Shown one piece after another: positions 8,357 to 17,730 of a DNA stretch of 64,000 nt. The notes under the pieces are model-generated. The model searched no databases and had not been told where the DNA came from. It saw only the letters and a program-made list of their open reading frames with translations. Made by a program: the position numbers and the translations under genes. The first letter of the stretch is position 1. Each line of letters opens with the position of its first letter. Source of the stretch: an uncultured Oscillospiraceae bacterium (GTDB lineage: Bacteria > Bacillota > Clostridia > Oscillospirales > Oscillospiraceae); assembly GCA_910587505.1 (NCBI GenBank), contig CAJULD010000007.1:28287-92286 (forward strand), given 5' to 3'.

Positions 8357-8665
8357 ATGGATACGAATTTGCAGAGGATTTCCCCCCTGTGGGAGACGTT
8401 TCCTGCCCGCGAGGCGCAGCCGGCCCGTCCCCGGGCGGCGGAGGGAAACGTCTTCAGGGATGTGTTCCAGGCCGTGATTGACAATCTCCGGGAGAGTGAG
8501 GACGAGGTGTCCAGGAAAGAGTATCTGCTCTCTACCGGCCAGCTGGACAACCCCGCGGAGCTGAGCATGGCTCTTTATAAGGCGGAGGCTTCCATGAGCC
8601 TGTTTGTGCAGCTGCGGGAAAAGGCGCTGAGCGCCTACAGCGAGCTCAGCCGCATCAACCTGTAA
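8357..8665 (+). CDS. fliE: flagellar hook-basal body complex protein FliE
   Basis: A 102-residue export substrate that links the MS ring (FliF) to the rod. The C-terminal two thirds are helical and include SMALYKAEASMSLFVQLREK and the terminal AYSELSRI, both conserved in FliE. The N-terminus is Pro/Arg-rich and variable. GAAGGAG precedes the ATG. It lies between flgC and fliF as in most bacteria. Confidence 0.92.
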   Translation: MDTNLQRISPLWETFPAREAQPARPRAAEGNVFRDVFQAVIDNLRESEDEVSRKEYLLSTGQLDNPAELSMALYKAEASMSLFVQLREKALSAYSELSRINL

Positions 8666-8714
8666 AGAAGAAAACGGTGCGTCCATTTCATAGAAAGGGC
8701 CGGGGGAATTGCCT

Positions 8715-10367
8715 GTGGATACCTCAAAGCTGAAAGGTCTTTGGGAAAAGGTCAAAGACTTTTTCAAAAATATGAGCAAGAAATTGCGCATCATATTGGC
8801 GGTCGCCCTGGCCGTGATTCTGATTGCCGTGGCGGCTGTGGCGGTTCTGACCAGCAACAAGCCCTATACGGCGCTGTATCAGGACATGACGCCCTCGGAA
8901 ATCCAGGAGGTCACGACGTATCTGCAAACGAACGGCTTCACGGATTACCGGGTGGAAAACAGCATCATCATGGTGCGCAGTGATCAGTATACCTCCCTGC
9001 TGACCCAACTGGCCCAGCAGGGCTACCCCAAGGACGGCACCCTGTACGGGTCCTACTGGGACCACGTGGGCAGCATGTCCACCACCTCCGAGCGGGCTAC
9101 GGCCTTCCTCATCGCCACACAGGAGAAGCTGGAGGCCAACATCCGCAGCATGACCGGCGTGCTGAACGCCAGCGTGACCATCACGCCGGGGGAGGACCGG
9201 ACTTACGTACTGGAGGATATCTCCACGCAGACCACGGCGACGGTGTTCCTTGAACTGCGCAGCGGCTACGTCCTCACCGACGGACAGGCCGACGGCATCC
9301 GCCGGATGGTGAGCCACGCCTGGTCCGGCATGACCATTGACGACGTGGTCATCACGGACAGCATGGGCAATACCTACAGCGACACCGGCGCCTCCGTGGG
9401 CAGCGCCATCGAGCTTAAGCGCCAGCTGGAGGAAGCCCACGCCAACAACCTGCGTACCCAGATCAAGCACCTTCTGGACCCGCTGTACGGCGAAGAGAAT
9501 GTGTATGTGGCCGTGAACGTGGAGGTGGACGTCAGTGAGAGGTTTGTGGAGTCCACCAGCTATCACCAGCCCGAGGGCTCCTATGAGAACGGCGGCCTGA
9601 TCGGCAGGGAGCTGGGCCAGTTCTGGGTCACCCGGGACGGTCTGGAGCCCATCGGCGGCGTGGTGGGGACAAACTCCAACTCCGATCTGCCCACCTACAT
9701 GGAGGACCTGGAGCAGACCCTGGGCGACGACGACAGCGCCGGCAGCAGCTATGAGAAGGACAATAAGATTGACGAGGTCCATGAGCAGGTCAGGGTGATG
9801 CCCACGATTTCCGACGTTTCCGTGGCCCTGACCATCAACTCTGAGGCCAACAGCGCCGCCAACGTCAATGTGGAGGAGCTCAGCCGGCACGTGGCCACGG
9901 CGGCCCGCATCGGCGGAGAGAATCCGGAGCAGAAGGTGAGCGTGCTGCTCGCGCCCTTCCCCACCGAGCCTCTGCCCGAGCCTGACGAGGGCCTGATTCC
10001 GCAGGAGTACGTACCCTATGTCATTATCGCGGCAGCCGCGCTGCTGCTGATCCTGGTGCTGGTGATCGTGATCCTCAGCATCCGGAGAAAGAAGAAGAAG
10101 CAGCAGGAGGAAGAGGACCAGCGGATTATCGAAGAGCAGCTGGGCGAGCTGGGGGCCGCGGGGGTTCTCGACGAGCTGGGCATTGCGCCGCCGCTGGACG
10201 AAAACGGCGAGCCGGTCCCGCCCACGTCCGGTGCGGATATTATGGATATCAATACCGAAAAGAGTATGGAGCTGCGTAAGGCGGTACGCCAGTTTGTGCA
10301 GAACAATCCCGAGGTGGCGGCTCTCATGCTGAAGAACTGGCTGAGAGGAGGAGAAGACGATGGCTGA
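8715..10367 (+). CDS. fliF: flagellar MS-ring protein FliF
   Basis: The 550-residue MS-ring protein that forms the base of the motor. Membrane segment 1 is at about residues 23-43 and segment 2 at about 435-457, with the ring-building motifs and a large extracytoplasmic part between them. The C-terminal tail, ending in the hydrophobic stretch ALMLKNWL, is the FliG-binding site. GTG at 8715 was chosen since GGGGG at 8702-8706 is 8 bases away; a TTG at 8709 would be too close. The stop overlaps fliG by 8 bases. Confidence 0.95.
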   Translation: MDTSKLKGLWEKVKDFFKNMSKKLRIILAVALAVILIAVAAVAVLTSNKPYTALYQDMTPSEIQEVTTYLQTNGFTDYRVENSIIMVRSDQYTSLLTQLAQQGYPKDGTLYGSYWDHVGSMSTTSERATAFLIATQEKLEANIRSMTGVLNASVTITPGEDRTYVLEDISTQTTATVFLELRSGYVLTDGQADGIRRMVSHAWSGMTIDDVVITDSMGNTYSDTGASVGSAIELKRQLEEAHANNLRTQIKHLLDPLYGEENVYVAVNVEVDVSERFVESTSYHQPEGSYENGGLIGRELGQFWVTRDGLEPIGGVVGTNSNSDLPTYMEDLEQTLGDDDSAGSSYEKDNKIDEVHEQVRVMPTISDVSVALTINSEANSAANVNVEELSRHVATAARIGGENPEQKVSVLLAPFPTEPLPEPDEGLIPQEYVPYVIIAAAALLLILVLVIVILSIRRKKKKQQEEEDQRIIEEQLGELGAAGVLDELGIAPPLDENGEPVPPTSGADIMDINTEKSMELRKAVRQFVQNNPEVAALMLKNWLRGGEDDG

Positions 10368-11376
10368 TGTTACAAAGCCTGAGCTGACCGGGCCTCAGAA
10401 GGCCGCCGCTGTCGTCGTCTCCCTGGGGGCGGATAAGGCGTCCCTCATCTACCAGCACATTGAGGCCTCCGATCTGGAGACGCTGACGCTGGAGGTGGCC
10501 CGTCTGGGCCTGCTGGATGCCAGGCAGACCGAGGATGTGCTCAGCGAGTTCTACCAGAACTGCATGACCCAGAAGGCGGTCACCGAGGGCGGCCTGGAGT
10601 ACGCGCGGGCGGTGCTGGAGAAGGCCTTCGGCGTGGCCACGGCCCAGAGCCTGCTGGAAAAGGTGACCAAGAGCCTGAAGAACCGGGAGTTCGCCTTCCT
10701 GGACAAGGCGGACGTCAAGAGCCTGTATTCCGCCCTGCAAAACGAGCGGCCCCAGACCATGGCGCTGGTGCTCAGCTATGTGGACCCCGGCAAGGCGGCG
10801 GGCGTGATCGAGCAGCTGCCGCCGGAGCGGCAGGTGCGGGTGGTGGAGGCCATCGCCACCATGGAGAGCGCCTCCCCCACCGCCGTCAAGATCATCGAGG
10901 CGGAGATGGAGAAGAAGTTCTCCAGCATGCTTACCACCTCCAACGTCAAGGTGGGTGGCATCGACTATGTGGCTGGCATCATGAACAACCTGGACCGTTC
11001 CAGCGAGAAGGCCATCTTCGACCGGCTGGGCGTGGACAACGCGGACCTGGCCGACGAGATTCGGAAGCGGATGTTCGTCTTCGAGGATATCGTCACCATG
11101 GACGACCGGTCCGTCCAGCGTTTCGTCCGGGACTGCGACCCGAGGGATCTGGTGCTGGCGCTCAAGAGCGCCAACGGCGATGTGTCCAACAAGCTGTTTA
11201 TGAACATGTCCGCCCGTATGGCGGAGAGCATCCGGGACGATCTGGAGATCACGACCAATGTCCGTATGAAGGACGTGGAGGACGCCCAGCAGCGTATTGT
11301 CGGCGTCATCCGCGATCTGGAGGAGAAAAACGAGATCGTGATCCTGAAGGGCGGAAAGGACGATATCATTGCGTAA
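10360..11376 (+). CDS. fliG: flagellar motor switch protein FliG
   Basis: The 338-residue switch protein that couples the stator to rotation. The N-terminal FliF-binding domain starts with LTGPQKAAAVVVSLG. The middle domain carries the QTMALVLSYVDP motif (EHPQ-like region, near residue 130). The C-terminal torque helix, near residues 280-300, keeps charged residues such as KSANGDVSNKLFMNMSAR. The start overlaps fliF and the end overlaps fliH, so the three are tightly coupled. The length is normal. Confidence 0.96.
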   Translation: MADVTKPELTGPQKAAAVVVSLGADKASLIYQHIEASDLETLTLEVARLGLLDARQTEDVLSEFYQNCMTQKAVTEGGLEYARAVLEKAFGVATAQSLLEKVTKSLKNREFAFLDKADVKSLYSALQNERPQTMALVLSYVDPGKAAGVIEQLPPERQVRVVEAIATMESASPTAVKIIEAEMEKKFSSMLTTSNVKVGGIDYVAGIMNNLDRSSEKAIFDRLGVDNADLADEIRKRMFVFEDIVTMDDRSVQRFVRDCDPRDLVLALKSANGDVSNKLFMNMSARMAESIRDDLEITTNVRMKDVEDAQQRIVGVIRDLEEKNEIVILKGGKDDIIA

Positions 11377-12238
11377 TATTCTCAAGGGCCTGCTGGATGC
11401 CAGGGCGTATCAGTTTCCCAACGCCGAGGACCTCCAGATGGATGCGCCTCTCCCCCTGGAGGACTTTTCCGGGGAGGAGGAGCCGGAGGAGACCGGGGCC
11501 GCGCCTCCTGTGGAGGCGCCCGCACCGGAACCCGAAAGAGAACAGGAGCCGCCCTTTGAGAGCGGACCTGCCCCTGCTCCGCCGGAGACCGGCGGCCCTG
11601 TGCAGTATGCCCAGCTTCAGGCGGAGCTGATTCTCAGGCAGGCCAGAGAGGATGCCGAAAAGGTCCTGGCTGATGCCCGCGCCGCCGCCAAGGCGGAGCA
11701 GGAAGAGATTCGCATGGGCGCGCGGGACGAGGGGTACCGGGAGGGCTATGCCCAGGGTACCGCCAGGGCCATGGAGGATGCCCAGCGGGACATGGAGGCC
11801 ACGGCCCGGCGGCTGGAGCAAGAGGTGCAGGCCTTTCTGGAGAAGGCGGACATGGCCCGGGAGGAGGTTCTGCTTCAGGCGCAGGACGAGCTGCTGGATC
11901 TGTGCATTGCCATCGCTGAGAAGGTGGTGCGCATCAGCCTCAAGAGCAGCAGCGAGGTGATCGTGCGGATGATCCAGACGGCCACCGAGCGGCTCAAGCG
12001 GCAGGAGTGGGTGCACATTTACATTTCCGGCTGCGACACCAGAAGGGCCGCCCAGATTTCCCCCGCTCTGACCACCGCTCTGGGCGCGCTGAGCCAGCAT
12101 ATCAAGATCATTCCCATGGGGGACGACGAGGGCGGCACCTGCATCGTGGAAACGCCGGAGGAGATCATTGACGCCAGCGTCTCCACCCAGATGACCAATA
12201 TCCGGGACCTGCTCCGGGACCAGATGGGCGGGCTGTAA
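11369..12238 (+). CDS. fliH: flagellar export ATPase regulator FliH
   Basis: A 289-residue cytoplasmic protein that binds the ATPase FliI and forms the stalk of the export ATPase complex, like the b/delta subunits of F-ATPase. Residues 35-80 are Pro/Glu-rich linker, 85-165 form a long coiled coil with GYREGYAQG (a GxxxG-like glycine pattern typical of FliH), and 170-289 form the conserved C-terminal FliI-binding domain. The start is TTG at 11369, inside the end of fliG, with GGAAAGGA upstream. Confidence 0.9.
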   Translation: MRNILKGLLDARAYQFPNAEDLQMDAPLPLEDFSGEEEPEETGAAPPVEAPAPEPEREQEPPFESGPAPAPPETGGPVQYAQLQAELILRQAREDAEKVLADARAAAKAEQEEIRMGARDEGYREGYAQGTARAMEDAQRDMEATARRLEQEVQAFLEKADMAREEVLLQAQDELLDLCIAIAEKVVRISLKSSSEVIVRMIQTATERLKRQEWVHIYISGCDTRRAAQISPALTTALGALSQHIKIIPMGDDEGGTCIVETPEEIIDASVSTQMTNIRDLLRDQMGGL

Positions 12239-12293
12239 CAGGCGCGATCCCTGGCCGGCGGCGTTAGTTTGGCAACTCTTGGAAAGGACGAAT

Positions 12294-13595
12294 ATGTTCC
12301 GCGAACTGATTCCACAGATCCGGTCGGCGGAGACCATGAGCCGCACCGGGAAAATCGAAAACATCGTGGGCATGTCCATTGAGGCCTCCGGCGGCAGGGC
12401 AGCCATCGGCGACATCTGCCGGATCTATTCCAACGAATCCGGAGGCCAGATTCCCGCCGAAGTGGTGGGGTTCAAAAACGACCATATTCTGCTCATGCCC
12501 TATGCTAATATGAGTGGGATATCCGCGGGCAACTTTGTCCGCAACACCGGCAGGCGTCTGACTCTGCCGGTGGGGCCCTTTCTCCGTGGGCGGGTAATCA
12601 ACGCCCTGGGCCAGCCCATTGACGGTCTGGAGCCCTTCGGGCGGGGGGACACCTTTTCCATCGATTCCGGCTACATAAATCCCATGACCCGCCCTCCCAT
12701 CCGGGAGCGGATGGAGTTCGGGGTGAAAGCCATTGACAGTCTGCTGACCATCGGCAAGGGACAGCGTATCGGCATTTTCGCCGGGTCCGGCGTGGGCAAG
12801 TCCACCCTGCTGGGCATGATCGCCAAGAACGTGAAGGCGGACATCAACGTCATCGCCCTGGTGGGCGAGCGGGGACGCGAGGTGCTGGAGTTCATTCAGA
12901 AGGATCTGGGCGAGGAGGGCATGCGCCGCTCCATTCTGGTGGTGGCCACCTCCGATCAGCCCGCCATGCTGCGGATGAAGTGCCCCAGCGTGGCCACCAG
13001 CATTGCCGAATACTTCCGGGACCAGGGGTACGACGTGCTGCTGATGATGGATTCCCTGACCCGTTTCGCCATGGCCCAGCGGGAAATCGGCCTGGCCATC
13101 GGCGAGCCGCCGGTGGCGAGGGGGTACACGCCCTCCATGTACGCGGAGATGCCCAGGCTCCTGGAGCGCAGCGGAAACTTTGAAAAGGGATCCATTACCG
13201 GGGTTTATACCGTGCTGGTGGAGGGCGACGACACCAACGAGCCCATTGCGGACACGGTCCGCGGCATTCTGGACGGACATATCGTGCTCTCAAGGCAGCT
13301 GGCAAACAGCAACCACTTCCCCGCCATCGACGTGGGGGCCAGCATCTCCCGTCTGATGGTGGAGATCGTCTCGCCGGAGCACCGGCAGCTGGCCAGCAGG
13401 CTGCGGGACATCATGGGCGTGTACGAGAAAAACGCGGATCTGGTGTCCATCGGCGCGTACAAGACCGGGACCAACCCCAAGCTGGACCACGCGCTGGGGA
13501 AGATCGATGCCATCAACGATTTTCTGATGCAGGGGATCAGGGAGAGCTTTTCATACGACGAGAGCCTGGAGCTGCTGCGCAGGATCATGCGGTGA
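12294..13595 (+). CDS. fliI: flagellum-specific ATPase FliI
   Basis: A 433-residue F1-beta-like ATPase that energises unfolding and docking of export substrates. The Walker A motif AGSGVGKS is at residues 163-170, and the strand VLLMMDSLTRFAMAQREI contains the Walker B aspartate. ERGREV follows the conserved arrangement of the family. The ATG at 12294 is preceded by GGAAAGGA at correct spacing; an earlier TTG at 12279 precedes that site and was rejected. It lies between fliH and fliJ, its regulators. Confidence 0.96.
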   Translation: MFRELIPQIRSAETMSRTGKIENIVGMSIEASGGRAAIGDICRIYSNESGGQIPAEVVGFKNDHILLMPYANMSGISAGNFVRNTGRRLTLPVGPFLRGRVINALGQPIDGLEPFGRGDTFSIDSGYINPMTRPPIRERMEFGVKAIDSLLTIGKGQRIGIFAGSGVGKSTLLGMIAKNVKADINVIALVGERGREVLEFIQKDLGEEGMRRSILVVATSDQPAMLRMKCPSVATSIAEYFRDQGYDVLLMMDSLTRFAMAQREIGLAIGEPPVARGYTPSMYAEMPRLLERSGNFEKGSITGVYTVLVEGDDTNEPIADTVRGILDGHIVLSRQLANSNHFPAIDVGASISRLMVEIVSPEHRQLASRLRDIMGVYEKNADLVSIGAYKTGTNPKLDHALGKIDAINDFLMQGIRESFSYDESLELLRRIMR

Positions 13596-13635
13596 CGGAC
13601 GCGGCAAAGGGATAAAGGAGTGCAGGAGAAAGTAT

Positions 13636-14088
13636 ATGAAGAAATTCCGGTTTTCTCTTGAGACGGTTCTGGAATACAAGCAGCAGATTCTGGATTCCCT
13701 CCAGACGGAGCACGGGGCCATTCTGGCCCAGGTGCGGCAGCAGGAGGAGCGGGTGGAGATGCTGGAGGCGGACTACCGGGCGATGTCCGGGGAGTTCAAC
13801 CAGCGGAAGCTGGAGGGCCTGAGCATTCTGGACGCCATTAAATATGAGCAGTACCTCAGGGCCATGGAGCGGCAGATCGAGGAGGCCCACCAGCGCCTGG
13901 AGGAGCTGCGGCGGCAGGCGGAGAAAAAGCGGGCCGAGGTGGTGGAGGCAAAGAAGGAGACCTCCTCCATTGAGAAGCTGCGGGAGAAAAAGCTGGAGAA
14001 TTACAACAGGGCCATCCAGAAGAGCGAGGAAGCGTTCATTGATGAGTTCGTGACTACCAGGCGCATCATGGAGGCTCAGAGCGCATAA
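13636..14088 (+). CDS. fliJ: flagellar export protein FliJ
   Basis: A 150-residue protein that is coiled coil along its whole length (Gln/Glu/Arg-rich, e.g. QIEEAHQRLEELRRQAEKKR at about residues 80-99). FliJ is the gamma-like stalk that inserts into the FliI hexamer and contacts FlhA. The N-terminus KKFRFSLETVLEYKQ is the family signature. After the stop about 200 bases hold only short hairpins before the next start. Confidence 0.93.
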   Translation: MKKFRFSLETVLEYKQQILDSLQTEHGAILAQVRQQEERVEMLEADYRAMSGEFNQRKLEGLSILDAIKYEQYLRAMERQIEEAHQRLEELRRQAEKKRAEVVEAKKETSSIEKLREKKLENYNRAIQKSEEAFIDEFVTTRRIMEAQSA

Positions 14089-14291
14089 GATGGTGAGCAC
14101 CGTCCCTCCGGGACGTTTCTCAGATACACAGAACCGGGAATACATTGCGGAAAACAGGAAAGGTGGTGAGGCCGGTCTCAGGCGCAGTTCCCATTCCAGC
14201 GGGAAGGGAGGTGAGCGGGCAAGGCGGCGCAAAGCCGCTTCGGACGACTTACCCACGCGGATGCGCGGAGCAAAGACGAAGGAGAGCAGCA

Positions 14292-15314
14292 ATGGACATT
14301 GGGACCATTTACGGCAATTATTTCCCCAACGCCGCCGGATCCGCGGCGGCAGCACCTTCCACCCAGGGTAAAAATTCCTTCCGTAAGGACGTCGATGACC
14401 TGACTGTCAACCGCACCAGGGCTTACGGCAAAAGCAGCCGTCCGAAGCTGACGGACGGCGAAGTCCGCGAGCTGGGACGGAAGTACGATTTCCGGAACAT
14501 GACGCAGGAGACGTATGACGCGTTTCTGGACGATCTGGTGCAGAGAGGCGTACTCGACAGAGGCGAGGCCGGTTATTTCGGCTATGGCGGTGAGGTCCGG
14601 GAGGAGGCTGGCGACAGCGGGCTTCCGGTGATGAGAATCGAAGGCCTGGATGCACGGTATACCCGGAACACCCCTTTCCTGGAGGATGGCGCGTCCGGCA
14701 GCGGCGACATGGTGGCCTGGCTGGCGCAGATGATGACCGGGTGTGAGGTCGGAGACGGTACGCAGGAGGGCGCGAAGAGAGCCCTGCAGCGCATGGAGAT
14801 GTATGGCGCGCTGATCGATGTGGTTTACCGGGCGACGGGCACATCGGTGGAAGATACGCTGAGAGCGCAGTACGACAGGTTTACCGTTACCGCAGATCAT
14901 GCCGGCGGCCTCATCGACCAGATCGCGGACCCCGACAGCGCATTCTATGAGAACATGTTCCAGAGGATGCGGCTTCAGCTGGAGCAGTCCGGGGAAGAGA
15001 AGAAAAAGCAGGCTGTCATCGACACCCTGGACGCCATTCTGGAGGGGATGCGCGCCACTGACGGCGCGGAGGGCAGACGGAAGGACCTGGTTTCCTCCGT
15101 GGCGGGCCTCTCCCGGCAGATCAGTCAGATGGACGCGGACGATCCCCGGCGCTCGCAGCTGGATCTGTTCCGGCAGCGGCTGAACCGGCTGGGCATTTTC
15201 GTGGACCTGGATCCGGGCGCAAAGGATGACGGGGACGGCTGGAAGACCCTGACAGAGTACCTCATCCATGAGGAGAACCGGGATTTTGACCCCGGCATGT
15301 TTGATCTCATTTAA
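14292..15314 (+). CDS. unrecognised 340-residue protein between fliJ and fliK
   Basis: No family was recognised. The ATG at 14292 has AAGGAGAG upstream; a longer reading from 14145 has no ribosome site and a basic, unnatural N-terminus. The protein is acidic, lacks a signal peptide, membrane segment and cysteine-rich motifs, and has two parts. Residues 1-55 are low-complexity, starting MDIGTIYGNYF. Residues 55-340 are a helical region with segments such as LTDGEVRELGRKYDFRNM and QISQMDADDPRRSQLDLFR. In Bacillus this place is held by YlxF (MotE-like), but the sequence does not resemble it. Being within a strict flagellar operon suggests a role in export or hook control, which is inference. Confidence 0.8.
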   Translation: MDIGTIYGNYFPNAAGSAAAAPSTQGKNSFRKDVDDLTVNRTRAYGKSSRPKLTDGEVRELGRKYDFRNMTQETYDAFLDDLVQRGVLDRGEAGYFGYGGEVREEAGDSGLPVMRIEGLDARYTRNTPFLEDGASGSGDMVAWLAQMMTGCEVGDGTQEGAKRALQRMEMYGALIDVVYRATGTSVEDTLRAQYDRFTVTADHAGGLIDQIADPDSAFYENMFQRMRLQLEQSGEEKKKQAVIDTLDAILEGMRATDGAEGRRKDLVSSVAGLSRQISQMDADDPRRSQLDLFRQRLNRLGIFVDLDPGAKDDGDGWKTLTEYLIHEENRDFDPGMFDLI

Positions 15315-15341
15315 TTGTAAGAAGCGAGGTGAAACCAGACA

Positions 15342-16490
15342 GTGACAACCGTAGAAAACGCATTATTGAAGCAGATGCAGAAGCTGGCCGCCACCATGAG
15401 CGGCGTGCCCGCCGCAGGCAGGAACCAGGGCGGACAAAGCGGCGTCAGTTTTCAGGAGATGCTCCAGAAGTCCGGAAACAGGACGGAAAAGCCCGGCGAC
15501 GATAAGGATACACAGGACAAGCCCCTGGAGGATGCCAGGGAAGCGGTGGAGGAGGCCGGCAACCCTGAGCTTCCCGTGAAGGACAAAGAGGAGCTGAAGG
15601 CCGAAAATCTGACCGGCAACCCCAACGCCGTTGGCGTGCTGGACCTGTTCCGCCCGGAGATCGTGGAGAACGTGGAGCAGGCGGAGCCGGTGCTGACCCC
15701 CATCCCCGAGGAGACGGTGGAGGGCGCGGCGCTGGATCTGGGAGAGCAGGCCCCGGAGATGGAGGCTTCCGTTGACGCCGGGATCGGCGCGGAGGTGTCC
15801 ATGGAGCAGCAGCCCAGGGACTTCCGGCAGAGCATGGAGGAAGCGGCTCCCCAGCCGCAGACAGCCCCGGAGGAGGCCCCGGTGCAGCAGGCCGCCCCCG
15901 AGCGTCAGGCGGAGCAGACCCAGGAACCCGAGCGGACGGAGGAAGTCCACGCAGAGCTGGATGAGGAGCCCGCGGCGGAGGAAGCCCCGGCGGCGGAGCG
16001 GCCCGTATTCCGCGAGACCCAGTCCGTGCCCGTGAAGGTAGGCGAGCGGTTCGAGACCGTGGACACCCGGCAGCCGGAGCTGGACAATCAGATGGCCGAT
16101 GTCATCCGCACCGCCGTACAGACCGGGCAGGAGCGAATTGAGATCCGGCTGACCCCCCAGAACCTGGGCAATCTGGTTATCGAGATGACCAGGGATACCA
16201 ACGGCGTTCTGCAGGTGGTGCTTCATGCGGCCACGCCCAGGGCGGAGAGCCTGCTCAACCAGCACATGAACGGACTGCATACCGCGCTGCAGGCCTACGG
16301 CCATGAGGAAGTCCATGTGGAGGTCCAGCGGGGCGAAGAGAGCCAGCAGCAGAACTTCCGGCAGGCGGACCCCGACGGACGGGGACAGCAGCAGCACGGC
16401 CGCGGGCAGCAGGAGCGCCGCGAGGAGCAGCACAGCGGCGAGGAATTTATGCAGAAGCTTCGTCTGGGCCTGTTCGGCACGGAGGAGTAA
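15342..16490 (+). CDS. fliK: flagellar hook-length control protein FliK
   Basis: A 382-residue exported molecular ruler that sets hook length and switches export specificity at FlhB. Residues 40-235 are disordered and rich in Glu, Pro, Ala and Gln, as in other FliK rulers. The conserved C-terminal hook-length domain is at about residues 260-330, with RIEIRLTPQNLGNLVIEM and LLNQHMNGLHTALQAYG. The final 50 residues are Gln/Arg/His-rich. The start is GTG at 15342, preceded by GCGAGGTG. It is followed by flgD. Confidence 0.93.
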   Translation: MTTVENALLKQMQKLAATMSGVPAAGRNQGGQSGVSFQEMLQKSGNRTEKPGDDKDTQDKPLEDAREAVEEAGNPELPVKDKEELKAENLTGNPNAVGVLDLFRPEIVENVEQAEPVLTPIPEETVEGAALDLGEQAPEMEASVDAGIGAEVSMEQQPRDFRQSMEEAAPQPQTAPEEAPVQQAAPERQAEQTQEPERTEEVHAELDEEPAAEEAPAAERPVFRETQSVPVKVGERFETVDTRQPELDNQMADVIRTAVQTGQERIEIRLTPQNLGNLVIEMTRDTNGVLQVVLHAATPRAESLLNQHMNGLHTALQAYGHEEVHVEVQRGEESQQQNFRQADPDGRGQQQHGRGQQERREEQHSGEEFMQKLRLGLFGTEE

Positions 16491-16509
16491 CACATAGAGG
16501 AGTGACGCA

Positions 16510-17199
16510 ATGAGCACCAATATTTCGGATATGTTCAAGAATCCTCTGGATCTGAACGACTATTATAACCCGGAAATTGCGAAGGTTAAGAGCCAGTTCC
16601 GGGCTACGACCGTAGAGCGGGATTCCGACCAGGCCAACAATACCCTCTCCTTTGAGGATATGCTGCTGCTGATGGTGACCCAGCTCCAGAACCAGACCAT
16701 TGACAACGCCGCCGACACCAACGACATGATGAACCAGATCATCCAGATGACGGTCATGCAGGCCATCACCGAGATGAACACCAGGGTGGAGGACATGACC
16801 GAGGCCAACATCCTCAACTATACCGCCTCTCTGGTGGGCCAGACCGTGACGCTGCCCGTCTACAACTCCAAGGGCGAGCTGGTGGACGAGAAAGAGGGCG
16901 TGGTCACCGGTACGGGCCTGTACAATGGCCAGCGGGTCATCTTCGTCGGCGACGAGACCTACGCACTCAATCAGATCATGGCCGTGGGCAAGCTGCCTCC
17001 CAAAAAGGACCCGGAGGGAACCGATAAGCCCGGAGAAGACGGCGGTACTGATCCTGCCCCCGACACGGACGCGCCTGGCGCTCCCGGTACGGACGTACCC
17101 ACCACCCCCGGCACGGATGGGACAGAGCCTCCCGACAAGGAGGAAAACGACAGCGGAATGGATGTCGCTGACACGACGGTTGCGAAAGCGTTGGGATAA
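16510..17199 (+). CDS. flgD: hook-capping protein FlgD
   Basis: FlgD caps the growing hook. Residues 45-100 hold the conserved N-terminal helix with FEDMLLLMVTQLQNQ and the Met/Thr-rich region. Residues 105-165 form a Tudor-like beta domain (ASLVGQTVTLPVYNSKG). The last 60 residues are a Pro/Gly/Asp/Thr-rich tail with near-repeats of PGTD, which is unusual and probably flexible. The length of 229 is longer than the 140-residue Bacillus protein. Confidence 0.92.
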   Translation: MSTNISDMFKNPLDLNDYYNPEIAKVKSQFRATTVERDSDQANNTLSFEDMLLLMVTQLQNQTIDNAADTNDMMNQIIQMTVMQAITEMNTRVEDMTEANILNYTASLVGQTVTLPVYNSKGELVDEKEGVVTGTGLYNGQRVIFVGDETYALNQIMAVGKLPPKKDPEGTDKPGEDGGTDPAPDTDAPGAPGTDVPTTPGTDGTEPPDKEENDSGMDVADTTVAKALG

Positions 17200-17238
17200 G
17201 ATCCCTTCTCCGCATCTCGCCGGAAAGAGGATGAAAGT

Positions 17239-17637
17239 ATGGCAGAGTATCGAATCACACCCATAGACCGGCTCAGCCAGGTGGAGCAGGTGCAGCCGGT
17301 ACACCGCAGGGAAGCGGGAAGCCAGTTCGGCGCGATGCTCCAGCGGGAAATCGAGAGCGCTTCCCCGGCGCAGGAGAGCTTCTCCGTGGCCTTTTCCAGG
17401 CACGCCAGAGCGCGGGCGGAGGAACGGGGAATCGAGGTGACGCCGACCCTGATGGATCAGCTGGCGGACAGCGTGGAGCGGGCCAGCGCCAAGGGAGCCA
17501 CCAACATTCTGGCCTTTGACGCCACGAGAGCGTTTATCATCAACATCCCTCACGGGCGGGTGATTACCACCATGTCTCAGGAGGAGATGCGGGAGAACAT
17601 TTTCACCAATATTGACGGCGCTGTCCTTCTGAAATAA
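17239..17637 (+). CDS. flagellar operon protein of the TIGR02530 family
   Basis: A 132-residue soluble protein found next to flgD and flgE in many Firmicutes and spirochaetes, of unknown exact role. The family core is present: FSRHARARAEERGIEVT near residues 52-68, followed by a helix with LADSVERASAKGA and strands AFIINIPHGRVITTM. AGAGGATG lies upstream of the ATG. No signal peptide or membrane segment is seen. Confidence 0.82.
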   Translation: MAEYRITPIDRLSQVEQVQPVHRREAGSQFGAMLQREIESASPAQESFSVAFSRHARARAEERGIEVTPTLMDQLADSVERASAKGATNILAFDATRAFIINIPHGRVITTMSQEEMRENIFTNIDGAVLLK

Positions 17638-17730
17638 GAAAGAGCAGGACCTTTTCAGGATGCTTTGCCCTCCCGTCCGACTGACGGGAGAGCGGCGGCG
17701 CTAAAAGGTATAAAAGGAGATTTTGATCGC

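Noticed and set aside
14145..14291. N-terminal extension of the 340-residue protein
   Set aside because: It has no ribosome site and a basic, low-quality sequence. The ATG at 14292 has AAGGAGAG.
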